8,580 nt of DNA, from positions 1 through 8,580 of the forward strand of contig JAAZED010000259.1 of assembly GCA_012512465.1 (NCBI GenBank), given 5' to 3'. The notes beneath the pieces were generated by a model that had not been told where the DNA came from, did no database searches, and saw only the letters and a list, made by a program, of their open reading frames with translations. Shown one piece after another: positions 8,100 through 8,580 of the stretch. The translations under genes and the position numbers were made by a program. The stretch's first letter is position 1; each line of letters opens with the position of its first letter. The DNA is from Oxalobacter sp. GTDB lineage: Bacteria; Pseudomonadota; Gammaproteobacteria; Burkholderiales; Burkholderiaceae_D.

Positions 8100-8531
8100 T
8101 TATCCCCCTGCTTCTGACTGCGTGGCAAACGTCAGCCTTTCCAGTCCCGCCAGGCGGGCGGCTTCCATGACATTGATGACGCGCTGATGAGGGGCACTGC
8201 CGTCAGCGGCAATAATCACAACCGGATCTTTCACATCGGTTGACTCCGGCGCGATAATCCGCATTTCCCTTGCCAGTTGCGCCGGATTTTCGTAAGTGAT
8301 GCGATGGTTGTTAATGGCATACTGGCCTGACGCATCAATGGTCACATACAACTCATTAGGCCGCTCCGGCATCATGTCGGCATGCGCCGTGGGCAGAGTA
8401 ATCTGCAATTCCGTGTATTTACTGTACGTGGTTGTCACCATCAGGAAAATCAGGATAACCAGCAGCACATCAATAAACGGAATCAGGTTGATTTCCGGTT
8501 CATCACGTGCTTTGCGCTTACGAAAATCCAT
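8100..8531 (-). CDS. exbD: ExbD/TolR-family biopolymer transport protein
   Basis: Inner-membrane subunit that, with ExbB, uses the proton gradient to energise TonB-type outer-membrane transport. The 143-residue protein has a short basic cytoplasmic N-terminus (MDFRKRKARDEPEINLIP), then one membrane helix at about 16-34. Aspartate 21 in FIDVLLVILIFL corresponds to the proton-path aspartate of the family. The rest is a periplasmic domain with 'ELYVTIDASGQYAINN' and 'DPVVIIAADGSAPHQRVINVMEAARLAGLERLTFAT', typical of ExbD/TolR. ATG 8531 is preceded by GAGAG about 6-7 bases upstream. It follows the probable exbB end by 9 bases and lpxK begins 10 bases after it, so all are likely on one transcript. 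A ferric-siderophore ExbD and a TolR cannot be fully separated by sequence alone, but the lpxK neighbour is typical of the betaproteobacterial exbBD arrangement. Confidence 0.93.
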   Translation of the reverse strand: MDFRKRKARDEPEINLIPFIDVLLVILIFLMVTTTYSKYTELQITLPTAHADMMPERPNELYVTIDASGQYAINNHRITYENPAQLAREMRIIAPESTDVKDPVVIIAADGSAPHQRVINVMEAARLAGLERLTFATQSEAGG

Positions 8532-8540
8532 GGGTGCTCT

Positions 8541-8580
8541 CTATACTTCCATAAAATGCTGGCTGTGTACCACCTCAACC
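8541..8580 (-). CDS. exbB: C-terminal end of probable ExbB/TolQ-family protein (partial)
   Basis: On the minus strand an open frame runs in from the window edge for twelve codons (VEVVHSQHFMEV) to TAG at 8541-8543, 9 bases before the exbD start. The fragment is too short to identify by itself. The assignment rests on its position, because exbB nearly always lies immediately upstream of exbD. Nothing in the fragment contradicts it. Confidence 0.5.
   Translation of the reverse strand, partial: VEVVHSQHFMEV

Overview
The window reads as the chromosome of a Gram-negative betaproteobacterium. The gene order exbB-exbD-lpxK-trm112-kdsB-adk is typical of Burkholderiales. Together with moderate GC (a little over half by eye), this suggests Oxalobacteraceae, possibly Oxalobacter. 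That placement is inferred from gene order and protein character, not from a database search. The window is almost fully coding. I see no tRNA, rRNA, CRISPR array, insertion sequence, integrase or other sign of recent mobility.

Left part (1-2908, plus strand): a ten-helix EamA/DMT drug/metabolite transporter, followed by three genes that look like one unit. These are a LemA-family lipoprotein, an exported TPM-domain protein with a membrane anchor and a glycine-rich tail (YgcG type), and a short TPM-domain protein with no signal peptide. The unit ends at a perfect 14-bp hairpin (2924-2955) that can stop transcription from both sides.

Right part (2972-8580, minus strand, read from right to left): the last codons of a probable ExbB/TolQ protein, exbD, lpxK (lipid A 4'-kinase), a 59-residue Trm112/YcaR zinc-ribbon protein with a GTG start, kdsB (CMP-Kdo synthetase), adk (adenylate kinase) and hppA (membrane proton-pumping pyrophosphatase). 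The genes from exbB to kdsB are packed tightly, with small gaps or overlaps. A 155-bp gap before adk holds an intrinsic terminator inside a larger inverted repeat. HppA carries the residues of the K+-independent subfamily, plus an unusual proline/alanine/threonine-rich tail of about 69 residues.

The minus-strand genes serve the outer membrane (LpxK and KdsB for lipid A and Kdo; ExbB/ExbD for proton-motive-force transduction) and energy or nucleotide balance (Adk, HppA). KdsB releases pyrophosphate and HppA recovers its energy as a proton gradient, so the order makes metabolic sense, although both are ordinary housekeeping genes. I found no clearly new system. The most unusual items are the HppA tail, the LemA-TPM-TPM unit and the structured kdsB-adk spacer.
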